Shown here piece after piece: positions 44,629 to 53,944 of a DNA stretch of 64,000 bases. Every line of letters begins with the position of its first letter. The stretch's first letter is position 1. Source of the stretch: Planobacterium oryzisoli (lineage in GTDB: Bacteria; Bacteroidota; Bacteroidia; Flavobacteriales; Weeksellaceae). The notes under the pieces are model-generated. The model did no database searches and was not told where the DNA came from. It saw nothing but the letters and a program-made list of their open reading frames with translations. The position numbers and the translations under genes were made by a program. The stretch lies in assembly GCF_015354315.1 (NCBI RefSeq), contig NZ_JADKYY010000006.1, positions 62,001 through 126,000 on the forward strand. The letters are read 5' to 3'.

Positions 44629-45207
44629 TTAATTAAAGTACTTGGTAATCGCTTTATCGGTGGGCTTGGTAGTACTAATGAAAGAGTCGATAAGTTTTCC
44701 TTCCTCGTCCAGTAGAAACTTAGTGAAGTTCCACAGTATCTTGGTGTCCTTGACTCCATTGTACTGCTTTTCAGTCAAAAACTTGAAAATAGGAGCCGTA
44801 TCCTCTCCCACTACGGAAACCTTAGCGGCCATCGGAAAGCTTACTCCGTAATTACGCTGACAAAAACTAGCAATTTCTTCGTTGCTTCCAGGCTCCTGAC
44901 TTCCGAAATTATTGGCCGGAAAACCTACCACTACAACTTTGTCTTTGTATTCTTTGGAAATAGCCTCCAAATCCTCGTATTGTGATGTAAAGCCACACTT
45001 GGACGCCGTATTTACAATTAGGACTTTTTTTCCTTTGAACTGGGCAAAATCAATTGTATCGCCTTCCAGACCTTCCACTTTAAAATCATAGAGGGACTTT
45101 TCCTGCATATTATGTGTCATAGCATCCGGGGTTTGGTCTTTTTTCTGGTTGGTGCAGCTCTGTAGCAGCGCACAAACCGATAGCATTAGTATAAATAATC
45201 TTTTCAT
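44629..45207 (-). CDS. Lipoprotein-type glutathione peroxidase homologue
   Basis: 192 aa. A lipoprotein signal peptide with the lipobox LLQSC precedes a thiol peroxidase domain. The peroxidatic Cys lies in NTASKCGFTSQYEDL, a second motif is GFPANNFGSQEPGSNEEI, and the active-site Trp is in ILWNFTKFL. It uses Cys rather than selenocysteine and probably draws electrons from thioredoxin-like partners in the periplasm, as is usual for bacterial Cys-GPx. Start at 45207 fits the signal peptide. It follows the 45227 gene by 19 bp, probably in one transcript. Confidence 0.93.
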   Translation of the reverse strand: MKRLFILMLSVCALLQSCTNQKKDQTPDAMTHNMQEKSLYDFKVEGLEGDTIDFAQFKGKKVLIVNTASKCGFTSQYEDLEAISKEYKDKVVVVGFPANNFGSQEPGSNEEIASFCQRNYGVSFPMAAKVSVVGEDTAPIFKFLTEKQYNGVKDTKILWNFTKFLLDEEGKLIDSFISTTKPTDKAITKYFN

Positions 45208-45226
45208 GGGGACTGACAATGAGATG

Positions 45227-45889
45227 TTAAAATTTAAATGTGGATTCAGGGAATACCCTGTTAATCTCTATCTTATTGAAAAGCATCACATAATCGCTTT
45301 CTTTATCCTTAGAGCTGCTTTCAATTCGGTGCGGAAACAAAAGCGGACCTACTTTTTTGTAGCCGCTGTAGTTAAGAGTCTCGTTTGCTTTTTCCTCACG
45401 AAGAAGCATGTAGCTTTTAGCATCGAAATAATAAACGGTACGGTTCACGTTCTTAAGTAGTTCTACCTTAAGACAAGGGATGCCACCTACGGATTCCTTA
45501 CCCAAATAATTGGCCTGGAATCCTTTTTTTTCAAAATCGATAAAATCATTGTCAAAGCTCTCAGGCGTATAATCGTCGTACTGCTGCAGCTTATTTGCTG
45601 CGTAATTCATAGCATAGCCTCTTTTTCCATCAAACCCCTCAATGACCGTTTCTTTCTTTCCAATCGTGATCAGGGTTTTAGTTAGGTTGGGGCGTTGCTG
45701 GTATATTTTAATAGGATACTCATCTTTTATACCCAAGGTCACCCGCCCCTGAAGTAGCACAGAGTTAAGCAACTTCCACTGGGTAAGTCCTCCAGAAAGT
45801 TCAATATTTTTTTCAATGATTTCCTTACCTGTCTGTGCACTGAGAAGGAAAGAAAACAAGAAGGTAACGATAAAAAAAAGTCTTTTCAT
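45227..45889 (-). CDS. Exported LolA-like/outer-membrane lipoprotein-sorting fold protein
   Basis: 220 aa with a signal peptide (KRLFFIVTFLFSFLLSAQ). The body resembles LolA/LolB-type half-barrels: KEIIEKNIELSGGLTQW near the start, IEGFDGKRGYAMNY, and the substrate-cavity segment VYYFDAKSYMLLREEKAN, with FPHRIES near the end. Such proteins bind lipid or lipoprotein acyl chains. The specific ligand is unknown, and the assignment is by fold-like pattern only. Confidence 0.6.
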   Translation of the reverse strand: MKRLFFIVTFLFSFLLSAQTGKEIIEKNIELSGGLTQWKLLNSVLLQGRVTLGIKDEYPIKIYQQRPNLTKTLITIGKKETVIEGFDGKRGYAMNYAANKLQQYDDYTPESFDNDFIDFEKKGFQANYLGKESVGGIPCLKVELLKNVNRTVYYFDAKSYMLLREEKANETLNYSGYKKVGPLLFPHRIESSSKDKESDYVMLFNKIEINRVFPESTFKF

Positions 45890-45972
45890 TTAATGAGAGT
45901 AAAATCGTCCAAATATAGAATTTTTATAATAAACATTTTCCCCCATACCTTCGTATGTAGCCAGGCAGCAAT

Positions 45973-46710
45973 TTACTTTAGGCCGTTTTTCATTATTGCC
46001 TTGGCTTTCTCCAGATCTTCCGGAACATCTATTCCTACTCCTACAAACTGGGTTTCTACCATCCGAATTTTCATACCGTTTTCTAGGTAACGAAGGCATT
46101 CAATTTTCTCTGCGATCTCCAAGGGGCTCGCCGAAAGCCGGGCAAACTCCTGGAGTGCTTGTTTACGAAAGGCATATACCCCAATATGTTTATAGTATCG
46201 TACCTCTACACTGCTTTCACGTGCATAAGGCACAACGCTGCGGCTGAAGTAGAGTGCATTGCCCTTAAGGTCTGTCACCACTTTAACATTGTGGGGACTA
46301 CGAATTTCATGCTCGTCCTGCAGACGCATTTTTAATGAAGCCAAGGAAACCTCCCTTCTCTGGTCCTGACGGAAAACCTCAATGAGATCTTCAAGGGGTT
46401 TACGCTCAATAAAAGGTTCATCTCCTTGGACATTGAGTACGATATCGCATTCAATATCACGGGTGGCCTCTGCAATGCGGTCGCTTCCAGTATCTGCTGG
46501 GCCCGTTAATACGGCGTGACCACCTAGGGAATCAATCTCCTGCTTTATTACAGGACTGTCCGTAGCTACAAAGACTTGCGAAAAAAGTCCTGTGGCTACT
46601 ACATTCTCATACGTAGTGGCAATAACCGACTTGTCTCCCAACTTCTCCATGAGTTTTCCAGGAAAACGGCTGGCTTCAAAACGGGCAGGGATCACTGCAA
46701 TTATCTTCAT
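45973..46710 (-). CDS. kdsB: 3-deoxy-manno-octulosonate cytidylyltransferase
   Basis: Activates Kdo as CMP-Kdo before transfer to lipid A. The 245 aa protein has the nucleotide loop IPARFEASRFPGKLM, then VVATDSP, the core VLNVQGDEPFI and NVKVVTD. Together with kdsA in this window it completes two steps of Kdo synthesis, though in separate units. It follows the aminotransferase gene by 14 bp and precedes the LolA-like gene. Confidence 0.96.
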   Translation of the reverse strand: MKIIAVIPARFEASRFPGKLMEKLGDKSVIATTYENVVATGLFSQVFVATDSPVIKQEIDSLGGHAVLTGPADTGSDRIAEATRDIECDIVLNVQGDEPFIERKPLEDLIEVFRQDQRREVSLASLKMRLQDEHEIRSPHNVKVVTDLKGNALYFSRSVVPYARESSVEVRYYKHIGVYAFRKQALQEFARLSASPLEIAEKIECLRYLENGMKIRMVETQFVGVGIDVPEDLEKAKAIMKNGLK

Positions 46711-46724
46711 GCGGTTGGAATTTT

Positions 46725-47981
46725 TTATTTGGCAAGTGCCGATAGAGCTTTTTGTAGTCTCGGGATTAGTTCTTCAATTTCTTCCTTGGAAACTGCCCCC
46801 ACGGAAGCTCTAAACCATGGAAAATCCCCTGCGGCACCAAAAGCGGAAAACGGAACCAATGCTACTCCCGCTTCTTTAATCAGGTAAAATACCAAATCAG
46901 AACTGGTATTAATGGTGCTGCCTTGGGGAGCGGTATACCCAAGATAATCCAGTTTAACAGTAAGATAGAGTGCACCCATCGGTTCAATACTATCGGTATG
47001 ATAACCCTCTGATTTTAGCTCCTGCATTCCTTGATGAAGTGCGGATAAGCTACTTTGAAGCTGTTTTTTATAAGTTGAGACGAAGTGCTCTACCTCCTGG
47101 GCATGTGCAAGGTACTCGCCCATGGCATGCTGCTCTGGCTTAGGGGCCCATGCGCCTACATGGCCCAGGAACGACTTCATAGGGTCCATTATTTCCTTAG
47201 GACCAAAGGCCCAGCCTACACGTACTCCGGTGGCTGCAAAACATTTAGAGGATCCGTCAATATATACCGTATAAGGCCTCATCTCTTCAAAAAGACCTAC
47301 AGGGTGGACATGGCTCTTGCCAAAGGTCAAAAGCGCATATATTTGATCGTAGAGAAGATAAAGTGGTTTCTTTCCAGGTTCACGTCGCGAGTTTATATCC
47401 AGCACCATCTGGCATATTTCACTAAGCTGCTGTTCGGTATACATGGTACCGGTGGGGTTCTGCGGAGAGCATAATGTAAGTAATACGGCATCCTCACACA
47501 CAGAGCGCAACTGCGAGGCAGTAGGTAGGAAGTTGGTGCTTTCGTCGGTCTTAACTTCTACTGGAGTGGCACCACTCAAATAGACATAATGGTTGTTATT
47601 CCAAGACGGCACAGGATATACCACCTTTTCTGCTGGGTCTACTAGGGTTTTATAAGCGGCGTAAATAAGTGGTCTGGAACCACCTGCCACCAGAATATCG
47701 CCGCTCCCATACTTGAGATTCCAGCGTTTTTCGATATCGTTTGAAATACTGTTTCTTAGAGACAGTAGACCATTAGCAGGGGGATAATTTGTAAGATTCT
47801 CTGCATAAGCTCTAGATATGCCCTCTTTTAGTTCTTGAGGAATGGGATAGATAGCGGAATTCAGATCCCCAATCGTTAAGTTGGAAATTTCCTGTCCCTG
47901 GGTTTTGAGTTCGTTAACTTCATTTCCGATTTTAATGATTTCAGAGCCTATCAGGTTCTCTGCTAAAGAAGATATCTTCAC
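46725..47981 (-). CDS. Class I/II PLP-dependent aminotransferase
   Basis: 418 aa fold-type I aminotransferase of the aspartate-aminotransferase superfamily. The PLP lysine lies in YIDGSSKCFAATGVRVGWAFGP. NPTGTMYTEQQL and YLLYDQIYALLTF are also present. The substrate amino acid is not predictable, although aspartate-type activity is common for this group. It begins a unit with kdsB 14 bp downstream. Confidence 0.88.
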   Translation of the reverse strand: MKISSLAENLIGSEIIKIGNEVNELKTQGQEISNLTIGDLNSAIYPIPQELKEGISRAYAENLTNYPPANGLLSLRNSISNDIEKRWNLKYGSGDILVAGGSRPLIYAAYKTLVDPAEKVVYPVPSWNNNHYVYLSGATPVEVKTDESTNFLPTASQLRSVCEDAVLLTLCSPQNPTGTMYTEQQLSEICQMVLDINSRREPGKKPLYLLYDQIYALLTFGKSHVHPVGLFEEMRPYTVYIDGSSKCFAATGVRVGWAFGPKEIMDPMKSFLGHVGAWAPKPEQHAMGEYLAHAQEVEHFVSTYKKQLQSSLSALHQGMQELKSEGYHTDSIEPMGALYLTVKLDYLGYTAPQGSTINTSSDLVFYLIKEAGVALVPFSAFGAAGDFPWFRASVGAVSKEEIEELIPRLQKALSALAK

Positions 47982-48068
47982 GGTCGTATATTTTTATTCA
48001 TTTTAATAATAGGTGGCTTCTTAAGGGTAATGTGTTTTTGGTTCTGCCCCTTTTTAGTCCCAAAGGAA

Positions 48069-49781
48069 CTAGAGATTCAGATCGGCTTTGACCTGGTCTA
48101 TTTTTGCTTCAAGCAACTGAAGCTTTGCTTTAAATTCCTCCTTATTTGCTAGTGTCTCCTTTACCGAAACATAAAATTTGATCTTGGGTTCGGTACCCGA
48201 AGGCCGAATACATACTTTGGTACCGTCTACTGTATAATAAATCAGAACATTCGACTTAGGAATATCGTCCATTACCGAAACGCTGTCGGTAGAGAGCACC
48301 TGACAGGTCTGCTCTTTAAAATCTTTGATTTCTTCAATGGGCGAGCCGGCAAGTTCTCTTGGAGGGTTTGCCCGAAAATCATGCATCATCTGCTGGATTT
48401 GCTCTGCTCCTTCCCTTCCCTTTCTAACTACGTTGATCAGGCCTTCGTAATACAGGCCCGTGGAAGTATAAATTTCAATCAAATACTCGTACATGGTTTT
48501 GCCTTGAGCCTTGCACCATGCAGCAATTTCGCATGCCAGCAGTATGGAGCCGCACGAATCCTTATCTCGGACAAAATCACCTGTCATAAAACCAAAACTC
48601 TCCTCACCTCCACAAACAAATTTCTCAATCCCTTCATAGTCGCGGATCATCTTTCCAATCCATTTAAATCCGGTAAGGCCCACCTTGCAATCCACTCCAA
48701 ACTTTTGTGCTATGTCAAAGAAAATATCCGAAGTTACAATAGTGGATCCAATGAATTCTGTACCCGTGATGCGCCCGCTTTTTTTCCACTGCTCCAAAAT
48801 ATAATGGGTCAAGATAGTATTGCACTGGTTTCCATTTAAGAGTTGCATCTCTCCCTCGAGATTACGTACAGCAATTCCTAGACGGTCTCCGTCAGGATCG
48901 GTTCCAATCACAATATCGGCGTTGGTAATCCGCGCTAGGTCCATAGCCATCTCCAAGGCGGCAGGTTCCTCTGGGTTGGGACTCTCCACTGTTGGGAAAT
49001 TTCCGCTTGGAATCATTTGCTCACGTACCAGATCAATTTTTTTAAAACCAGCCTGCTTCAAAGCCTGGGGAACAGTTGTATAGGTAGTTCCGTGGATGGA
49101 GGTAAATACAATATTCAAATCCTCATAACCCACATTCTGGTACGTGCTGTTTGAAATACAGGCCTCGATATATGCTTGATCCTGCGACTCATCCAACCAC
49201 TCGATAAGGGCATCATTCCCCTCAAACTTGATTTCTGAGAACTCCACGGAGTACACCTCTCTTATGATAGCTTCATCGTGAGGAGGTACAATCTGAGCCC
49301 CGTCGTTCCAATATACTTTATACCCATTGTATTCCGGTGGATTGTGCGAAGCCGTAAGCACAATACCTGCATGGCAACTCTTGTCCCTTACGGTGAAGGA
49401 AAGTTCTGGCGTAGGGCGATGCTCCTTAAATAGAAGCACGTGGATACCGTTGGCGGTAAGTACATCGGCTACCAGTTTTCCAAATTCCTTGGAGTTGTTT
49501 CGCACGTCGTAGGCAATTGCCACTTTTATTTTATCCGAAGGAAATTGGCCGTGAAGGTAATTGGCAAGTCCTTGGGTTGCCTGTCCCAAAGTATACTTAT
49601 TTAGTCGGTTCGTACCAACACCCATAATACCACGCATACCGCCGGTTCCGAATTCCAATTCGCGGTAAAAACTGTCTTCCAAATCGGGAGACGCTGAATT
49701 GATGAGCATTTCAACGGCCGAACGTGTTTCCTGATCGAACGACTCAGCAAGCCAAAGTTTTGCTTTTTCTAATGTTGTCAT
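48069..49781 (-). CDS. Phospho-sugar mutase (phosphoglucomutase/phosphomannomutase)
   Basis: 570 aa alpha-D-phosphohexomutase. The phosphoserine loop is GIVLTASHNPPEYNGYKVYW, the metal loop GTDPDGDRLGIAV, the sugar-binding loop VCGGEESFGF and the phosphate-binding RPSGTEPKIKFY. The length matches the long PGM2-like group. It supplies hexose 1-phosphates for envelope polysaccharides; whether glucose or mannose is preferred is unknown. It lies 4 bp after the head-GIN lipoprotein gene. Confidence 0.93.
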   Translation of the reverse strand: MTTLEKAKLWLAESFDQETRSAVEMLINSASPDLEDSFYRELEFGTGGMRGIMGVGTNRLNKYTLGQATQGLANYLHGQFPSDKIKVAIAYDVRNNSKEFGKLVADVLTANGIHVLLFKEHRPTPELSFTVRDKSCHAGIVLTASHNPPEYNGYKVYWNDGAQIVPPHDEAIIREVYSVEFSEIKFEGNDALIEWLDESQDQAYIEACISNSTYQNVGYEDLNIVFTSIHGTTYTTVPQALKQAGFKKIDLVREQMIPSGNFPTVESPNPEEPAALEMAMDLARITNADIVIGTDPDGDRLGIAVRNLEGEMQLLNGNQCNTILTHYILEQWKKSGRITGTEFIGSTIVTSDIFFDIAQKFGVDCKVGLTGFKWIGKMIRDYEGIEKFVCGGEESFGFMTGDFVRDKDSCGSILLACEIAAWCKAQGKTMYEYLIEIYTSTGLYYEGLINVVRKGREGAEQIQQMMHDFRANPPRELAGSPIEEIKDFKEQTCQVLSTDSVSVMDDIPKSNVLIYYTVDGTKVCIRPSGTEPKIKFYVSVKETLANKEEFKAKLQLLEAKIDQVKADLNL

Positions 49782-49785
49782 AGTG

Positions 49786-50499
49786 TCAATCTAATTTTTT
49801 GTTTTCAATCCGCACTGACGGCTCACTCTTCAAGCGCGACACGGGAGAGTTGTAGTATAATAATTTGGCGGTATTCTGCAGTCTGCCTTTTAAGGTATCT
49901 ACTGCATAAACCTCTGTATAACTTCCATTCTGAGCATCTAAATCTAGTACCTCTATACGGTGGTATGGGGCAATTATATGCGCTGTATCTCGAATTTTAA
50001 GTTCCGCATATCTGCTTTTACCCGTCAGGTTGGCGCGGGACAGTTCCTTCATCTGTAGTTCCAATTGCTCTGAGGACACTGCCCCTATGAACTTGGAGTT
50101 ACCTTCCAACTCCAACCGAAGGGAGGGGCTTTGAATGGCGCTGGAGAGGGTAAGTTCTACTTGGTCCTTTAAATGGATTTTTTCAATGGGTCGGGAAGAA
50201 TAAATGGTAACATTATAAAAATCGTTACCTGCCACTTTCCTTTTCTCTTTAATTTCTAAAGTGTGGTTTCGTACATTCAAGCTTAAGTTATCCGCTATAT
50301 TCTGATAGGTCTCCACCTCCACTGCATTCTCCTTGCCCAGGACATAAAAGACTCTATAATTTCCTTCCAAATGCATCTGGGAAAAGGAATCCACCTTTTC
50401 ACTTCTTAAGGCCAGCTCACCCTTCGGAGTGATGTCACCACATCCAAGCAGGAAAACCATTGCGGAGCATAGCAGCAAAAAAAAATACTTAAATTTCAT
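49786..50499 (-). CDS. Head-GIN (DUF2807) lipoprotein
   Basis: 237 aa. The lipobox VFLLGCG marks a lipoprotein. The body is a right-handed beta-helix typical of DUF2807, seen in repeated NYRVFYVLGKENAVEVET, ELTLSSAIQSPSLRLELEG and SKFIGAVSSEQLELQM strands. The function is unknown; an adhesion or surface scaffold role is guessed for the family. It overlaps the GT2 gene by 11 bp and lies directly before the phosphomutase. Confidence 0.85.
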   Translation of the reverse strand: MKFKYFFLLLCSAMVFLLGCGDITPKGELALRSEKVDSFSQMHLEGNYRVFYVLGKENAVEVETYQNIADNLSLNVRNHTLEIKEKRKVAGNDFYNVTIYSSRPIEKIHLKDQVELTLSSAIQSPSLRLELEGNSKFIGAVSSEQLELQMKELSRANLTGKSRYAELKIRDTAHIIAPYHRIEVLDLDAQNGSYTEVYAVDTLKGRLQNTAKLLYYNSPVSRLKSEPSVRIENKKLD

Positions 50500-51439
50500 C
50501 TTCTATATGGTAGTTTTTTTGCGAACGGTGGGTACGGATGATTAGCTCTCCCAGAAATCCACCAATAAATAAAAGCGTACCCATCAACATTAAAGTAAGA
50601 GCTAGAAAAAACAGCGGATTATCGGTCAGTAAGTTTCCATAGATCCCACGCGCCACGCTGATTAGTTTAGAAATGCCCAACCAGGCGGCCGATAGAAAAC
50701 CTAAGATGAACATAAGGGTTCCTACCGCCCCAAAGAAGTGCATGGGACGTGCGCCAAACCGACTGACAAACCAAAGGGTCACCAGATCCAAAAAACCCCT
50801 AATAAATCGTTCGCTGCCAAACTTAGAGACACCATAGGGCCGCGCTTGATGCTGTACGGGTTTTTCCGTTATTTTCTTGAATCCTGCATTGGCAGCCAGT
50901 ACCGGGATATAGCGATGCATATCCCCGTGGACATCGATATTTTTGACTACTTGTTTTCTATAGGCTTTCAGACCACAGTTAAAATCATGAAGGCTCACAC
51001 CCGAAACCCTGCGCGCTGCTGCATTGAATAACTTGGAAGGAATATTTTTCGTCATCACGTTATCGTAGCGCTTCTTTTTCCATCCTGAAACTATATCGAG
51101 CTGCTCTTCCAAAAGCAATTTTCTCAGCTCAGGGATTTCTTCAGGAAAATCCTGCAGGTCTGCATCCATGGTAATTACTACATCACCACGGACCCGTTCA
51201 AATGCAGCATGAAGTGCTTGGGACTTGCCGTAGTTCCGGGCGAATTTGATGCCGTGGACCTGAGGGAATTGTACCTTTAAATTTTCTATGATACTCCAGG
51301 AGAGATCGGTACTCCCATCGTCTACAAACCACACTTCATAACGAAGGTCATTCTCATTGCATACGCGGTGGATGCGGGAGAAAAGTTCCTCCAAGGAGGC
51401 CTCTTCATTTAAAAGCGGTATTACAATTGATAAATCCAA
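50489..51439 (-). CDS. GT2 glycosyltransferase, polyprenyl-phosphate sugar synthase type
   Basis: 316 aa. The GT-A domain has IVIPLLNEEASLEELF, WFVDDGSTDLS and the DxD-like VITMDADLQDFPE. Two C-terminal transmembrane helices (about 230-255 and 265-295) anchor it, as in GtrB/DPM1-like enzymes that load sugars onto polyprenyl phosphate. It acts at the inner membrane; the sugar is unknown. Overlaps the head-GIN gene start. Confidence 0.9.
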   Translation of the reverse strand: MDLSIVIPLLNEEASLEELFSRIHRVCNENDLRYEVWFVDDGSTDLSWSIIENLKVQFPQVHGIKFARNYGKSQALHAAFERVRGDVVITMDADLQDFPEEIPELRKLLLEEQLDIVSGWKKKRYDNVMTKNIPSKLFNAAARRVSGVSLHDFNCGLKAYRKQVVKNIDVHGDMHRYIPVLAANAGFKKITEKPVQHQARPYGVSKFGSERFIRGFLDLVTLWFVSRFGARPMHFFGAVGTLMFILGFLSAAWLGISKLISVARGIYGNLLTDNPLFFLALTLMLMGTLLFIGGFLGELIIRTHRSQKNYHIEDEI

Positions 51440-51486
51440 GGGCTATAGTTTTTCTTTAGTTTTGTCTTCTTTAATAATTAGTAAAA

Positions 51487-52068
51487 TTACGTATTACTTC
51501 TGGTTCTGAAAAAAGATCCAAAAAATAAGGACAAAAGTAAAAAATAGGCACTGTAGCCGGCAAAGATATACAGGAAATATTTCACCGAGAACATATCTTC
51601 CTTACGCTGGCGTTTGGCCTCAATCCGTTCGATACCTTGCTGGTATTTTGTTTCAATATCTTTCATTTCTGCACTTTCCGGCTTAAACACTTTACTCCCC
51701 CTCTCATACTCGTCATCGAGTGCCGTCTTAAAACTCTCTATATATTGATAGTTCAGAAGGTCCTTGGTATCGGGATCCACATAATTTATGTAAAGAAAAA
51801 TAGATCCCAGAGAAAGTGCACCTCCTATAAACATTGGTATGAAAGCTCGTCCGTAGGCTTCCTTAAAACTGACTCTTTTTTTATGTTTTACGTAAGTAGT
51901 TACAGAGAGAAGCGCTCCAAGAGCAAATAATAATGGAAGTAAAAAGGCACTTAATGTTACGGAGTTGCGGTAGTAATCTACATCTCTGAAGAAAATATTG
52001 GTTATAAAAAATGCCAGGATAATTGCGGTAAAAATAAGCAGACCAACGGCATATACATTTTTAAACAT
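51487..52068 (-). CDS. DUF4199 membrane protein
   Basis: 193 aa with four hydrophobic segments, at about 5-25, 38-58, 75-95 and 165-188. The hydrophilic stretch in the middle (GSKVFKPESAEMKDIETKYQ) is coiled-coil-like. The DUF4199 family is bacteroidete-restricted and uncharacterised. The GT2 gene follows 47 bp downstream, so this gene may head that envelope unit. Start at 52068; SRP RNA is transcribed divergently upstream. Confidence 0.75.
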   Translation of the reverse strand: MFKNVYAVGLLIFTAIILAFFITNIFFRDVDYYRNSVTLSAFLLPLLFALGALLSVTTYVKHKKRVSFKEAYGRAFIPMFIGGALSLGSIFLYINYVDPDTKDLLNYQYIESFKTALDDEYERGSKVFKPESAEMKDIETKYQQGIERIEAKRQRKEDMFSVKYFLYIFAGYSAYFLLLSLFFGSFFRTRSNT

Positions 52069-52130
52069 GGAGGTAATTTTCGGGTTAGTGAGAAAAAGTT
52101 ATTCTTATTTTGAAATTTAAATTTTTGCCT

Positions 52131-52138
52131 TATCTTTG
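52131..52138 (+). promoter_or_regulatory. -7 element for the SRP RNA gene
   Basis: TATCTTTG, a perfect match, 4 bases before the mature 5' GGCAAG. It gives an internal calibration for the start-point distance used elsewhere. Confidence 0.75.
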
Positions 52139-52141
52139 CAG

Positions 52142-52236
52142 TGGCAAGTCCTACACAACCAGCTCCTGAGAATCCTCCAGGGCGGGAACGCAGCAAAGGT
52201 AATCGGTTGTAGCGGTGTGATGTAGATCGCTTGCCA
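52142..52236 (+). ncRNA. ffs: Signal recognition particle RNA (4.5S-like, small bacterial form)
   Basis: About 95 nt. The terminal stem pairs GGCAAG (52143) with CTTGCC (52230-52235). The apical domain IV has the Ffh-binding symmetric loop in CCAGG...AGCA, with a stem GCG/CGC closed by a GGAA tetraloop (52181-52190). A T run follows. This is the RNA core that binds Ffh and directs nascent membrane proteins to FtsY. The promoter is the TATCTTTG at 52131. It is convergent with the UPF0173 gene, whose stop is 12 bp away. Confidence 0.93.
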
Positions 52237-52247
52237 TTTTTTTGTTT

Positions 52248-52928
52248 CTATACTTCCCATTCTTCACCCAGTTCCGGTAGTTTTAATTCAATGTCCATCG
52301 CTTCAAAATAGGCTTTGGCCTTTTGATGATCAATAGAAATAGGTGGAAACGTATCAAAGTGGCAGCCTACGACATGAGCACAATCCAATAGATTTTTTGC
52401 CGCATATGCTGCCTTCTTATAGTCCATGGTATAATGCCCACCCACTGGCAGAATGGAAATACTTATCGGTCCATAAAACTCCTTTAGAAGCTTCATTTCC
52501 ATTGTTAGACCGGTGTCTCCAGCCAAATACAGGTTCCCTCCCTCGGACTGCAGCAAATATCCACAACTCAAACCACCATAACTTCCATCCGGAAACGAGC
52601 TGGTGTGCAGCGCAGGCACCATATCAATCGAAACCTTTCCTATGTCCAGTGTACCACCGAAGTTTAGATCGACCATCGAGGAGTGTGAAAAATAGCCACA
52701 TACTTCGGGCTGAGCAATCAGCGTTGCTTGAGGATAGTGCTCCAAGACTTGCTTGACATCAGCCATATGATCTTGGTGCACGTGCGTAAGTAGTATATAG
52801 TCCACCTTGGTGCTTTCCAATAGAAATCCGGATTTATCTTTTTGGTAGGAGTAAAAGGGATCTGTAAGAATGTTGGTAGTTCCAGTGGTTATAAGGAAAC
52901 AGTTCTGTCCTAAAAATCGTAATTTCAT
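52248..52928 (-). CDS. UPF0173 metallo-beta-lactamase-fold hydrolase
   Basis: 226 aa. The metal site HVHQDHMAD (HxHxDH) and later GHYTMDYKKAAYAA are present, as are LAGDTGLTMEM and VGCHFDTFPPI for the remaining ligands. The substrate is unknown; the UPF0173 group comprises predicted metal-dependent hydrolases. Last gene in the menaquinone-linked unit, 44 bp after menA. Confidence 0.92.
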   Translation of the reverse strand: MKLRFLGQNCFLITTGTTNILTDPFYSYQKDKSGFLLESTKVDYILLTHVHQDHMADVKQVLEHYPQATLIAQPEVCGYFSHSSMVDLNFGGTLDIGKVSIDMVPALHTSSFPDGSYGGLSCGYLLQSEGGNLYLAGDTGLTMEMKLLKEFYGPISISILPVGGHYTMDYKKAAYAAKNLLDCAHVVGCHFDTFPPISIDHQKAKAYFEAMDIELKLPELGEEWEV

Positions 52929-52972
52929 AGTCGTAGATTGTGTTCTGGTTGTTACGTTGTATACTATGTGCT

Positions 52973-53902
52973 TCAGTACATATTAAGTCCTGCTGCAAGC
53001 AGAATGCTTGTGGCAAAGGTGATAATTCCAATCTGCTTTAAGAATCCATCGAGCTCCTCACGGGATTTACTCTGGAGAATTCTTCTGCGCAGGGCCGCGG
53101 TTGGGAAAAGCATTACCATTACAATAAAGGCGTAGTACTGCCCTTTTTCATGCAGACCATTAAGCATCAGGAAGACCAATAGTAGAATGTGAGGCAACTG
53201 CAGTAGTACCATCTGGTAAATCATTGCATTTCTATACCCCAAACGCAGGGCTAGAGTCTTCTTACCCGTAATACGATCCGATTCCATATCCCGCATGTTA
53301 TTTAGATTCAATACTGCCGCGCTGAAGAGCCCTATCGCCGAGGCAGGCAAAAGCATATCCCAATGAAATTCTCTGGTAAAGAGGTAATAACTGCCACACA
53401 CAGAAAGAATCCCAAAGAACAGAAATACCATAATGTCCCCAAGCCCCATATATCCATAAGGTTTTCTACCGAGTGTATACCCTACAGCCGCCAATATACT
53501 CAGTATACCCAGTACCAGCAGCACCGTAAATCCTTTGTGAAATCCGTCCTGTAAGAATGCAACATAGAGTAAGGCCAGCGTCGCTATAAGAGAAAGCACT
53601 GCCACCAGAACGATAGCCATTCGCATGCTTTTCGAAGAAATCTTCCCCGAGGCTACGCTACGAGCCTCTGCAGAGGAGCTACGTAGCGAGTCGGTACCTT
53701 TCAAGGCATCTCCATAATCGTTAGCATAGTTAGAAAGCACCTGGTAAAGAAGAGTAACCAAAAGGGCCAGAACAAAGACCTCTATATTCCATTTGCCCTC
53801 TGCCTCACTCATCCGCCAACGTGCTATAAAGGAGCCTACAATAATTCCACTTAAGGACAAAGGAAGCGTCCTAAGGCGTGCCGCCTTAATCCATTCAGAC
53901 AT
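52973..53902 (-). CDS. menA: 1,4-dihydroxy-2-naphthoate polyprenyltransferase
   Basis: UbiA-family membrane enzyme adding the isoprenoid tail in menaquinone synthesis. 309 aa with about nine membrane segments. The prenyl-diphosphate Asp motif NYANDYGDALKGTDSLR (about 63-79) and the second NNMRDMESDRITGKKTLA (about 201-218) are intact. It is 42 bp downstream of menB. Confidence 0.95.
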   Translation of the reverse strand: MSEWIKAARLRTLPLSLSGIIVGSFIARWRMSEAEGKWNIEVFVLALLVTLLYQVLSNYANDYGDALKGTDSLRSSSAEARSVASGKISSKSMRMAIVLVAVLSLIATLALLYVAFLQDGFHKGFTVLLVLGILSILAAVGYTLGRKPYGYMGLGDIMVFLFFGILSVCGSYYLFTREFHWDMLLPASAIGLFSAAVLNLNNMRDMESDRITGKKTLALRLGYRNAMIYQMVLLQLPHILLLVFLMLNGLHEKGQYYAFIVMVMLFPTAALRRRILQSKSREELDGFLKQIGIITFATSILLAAGLNMY

Positions 53903-53944
53903 AGTTGTTATTTAAAATGATGTATGTAGTTTCGTAAGTTTTTC

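Noticed and set aside
48381-48839. 152-codon frame opposite the phospho-sugar mutase
   Set aside because: Antisense shadow with no recognisable domain, promoter or start context.
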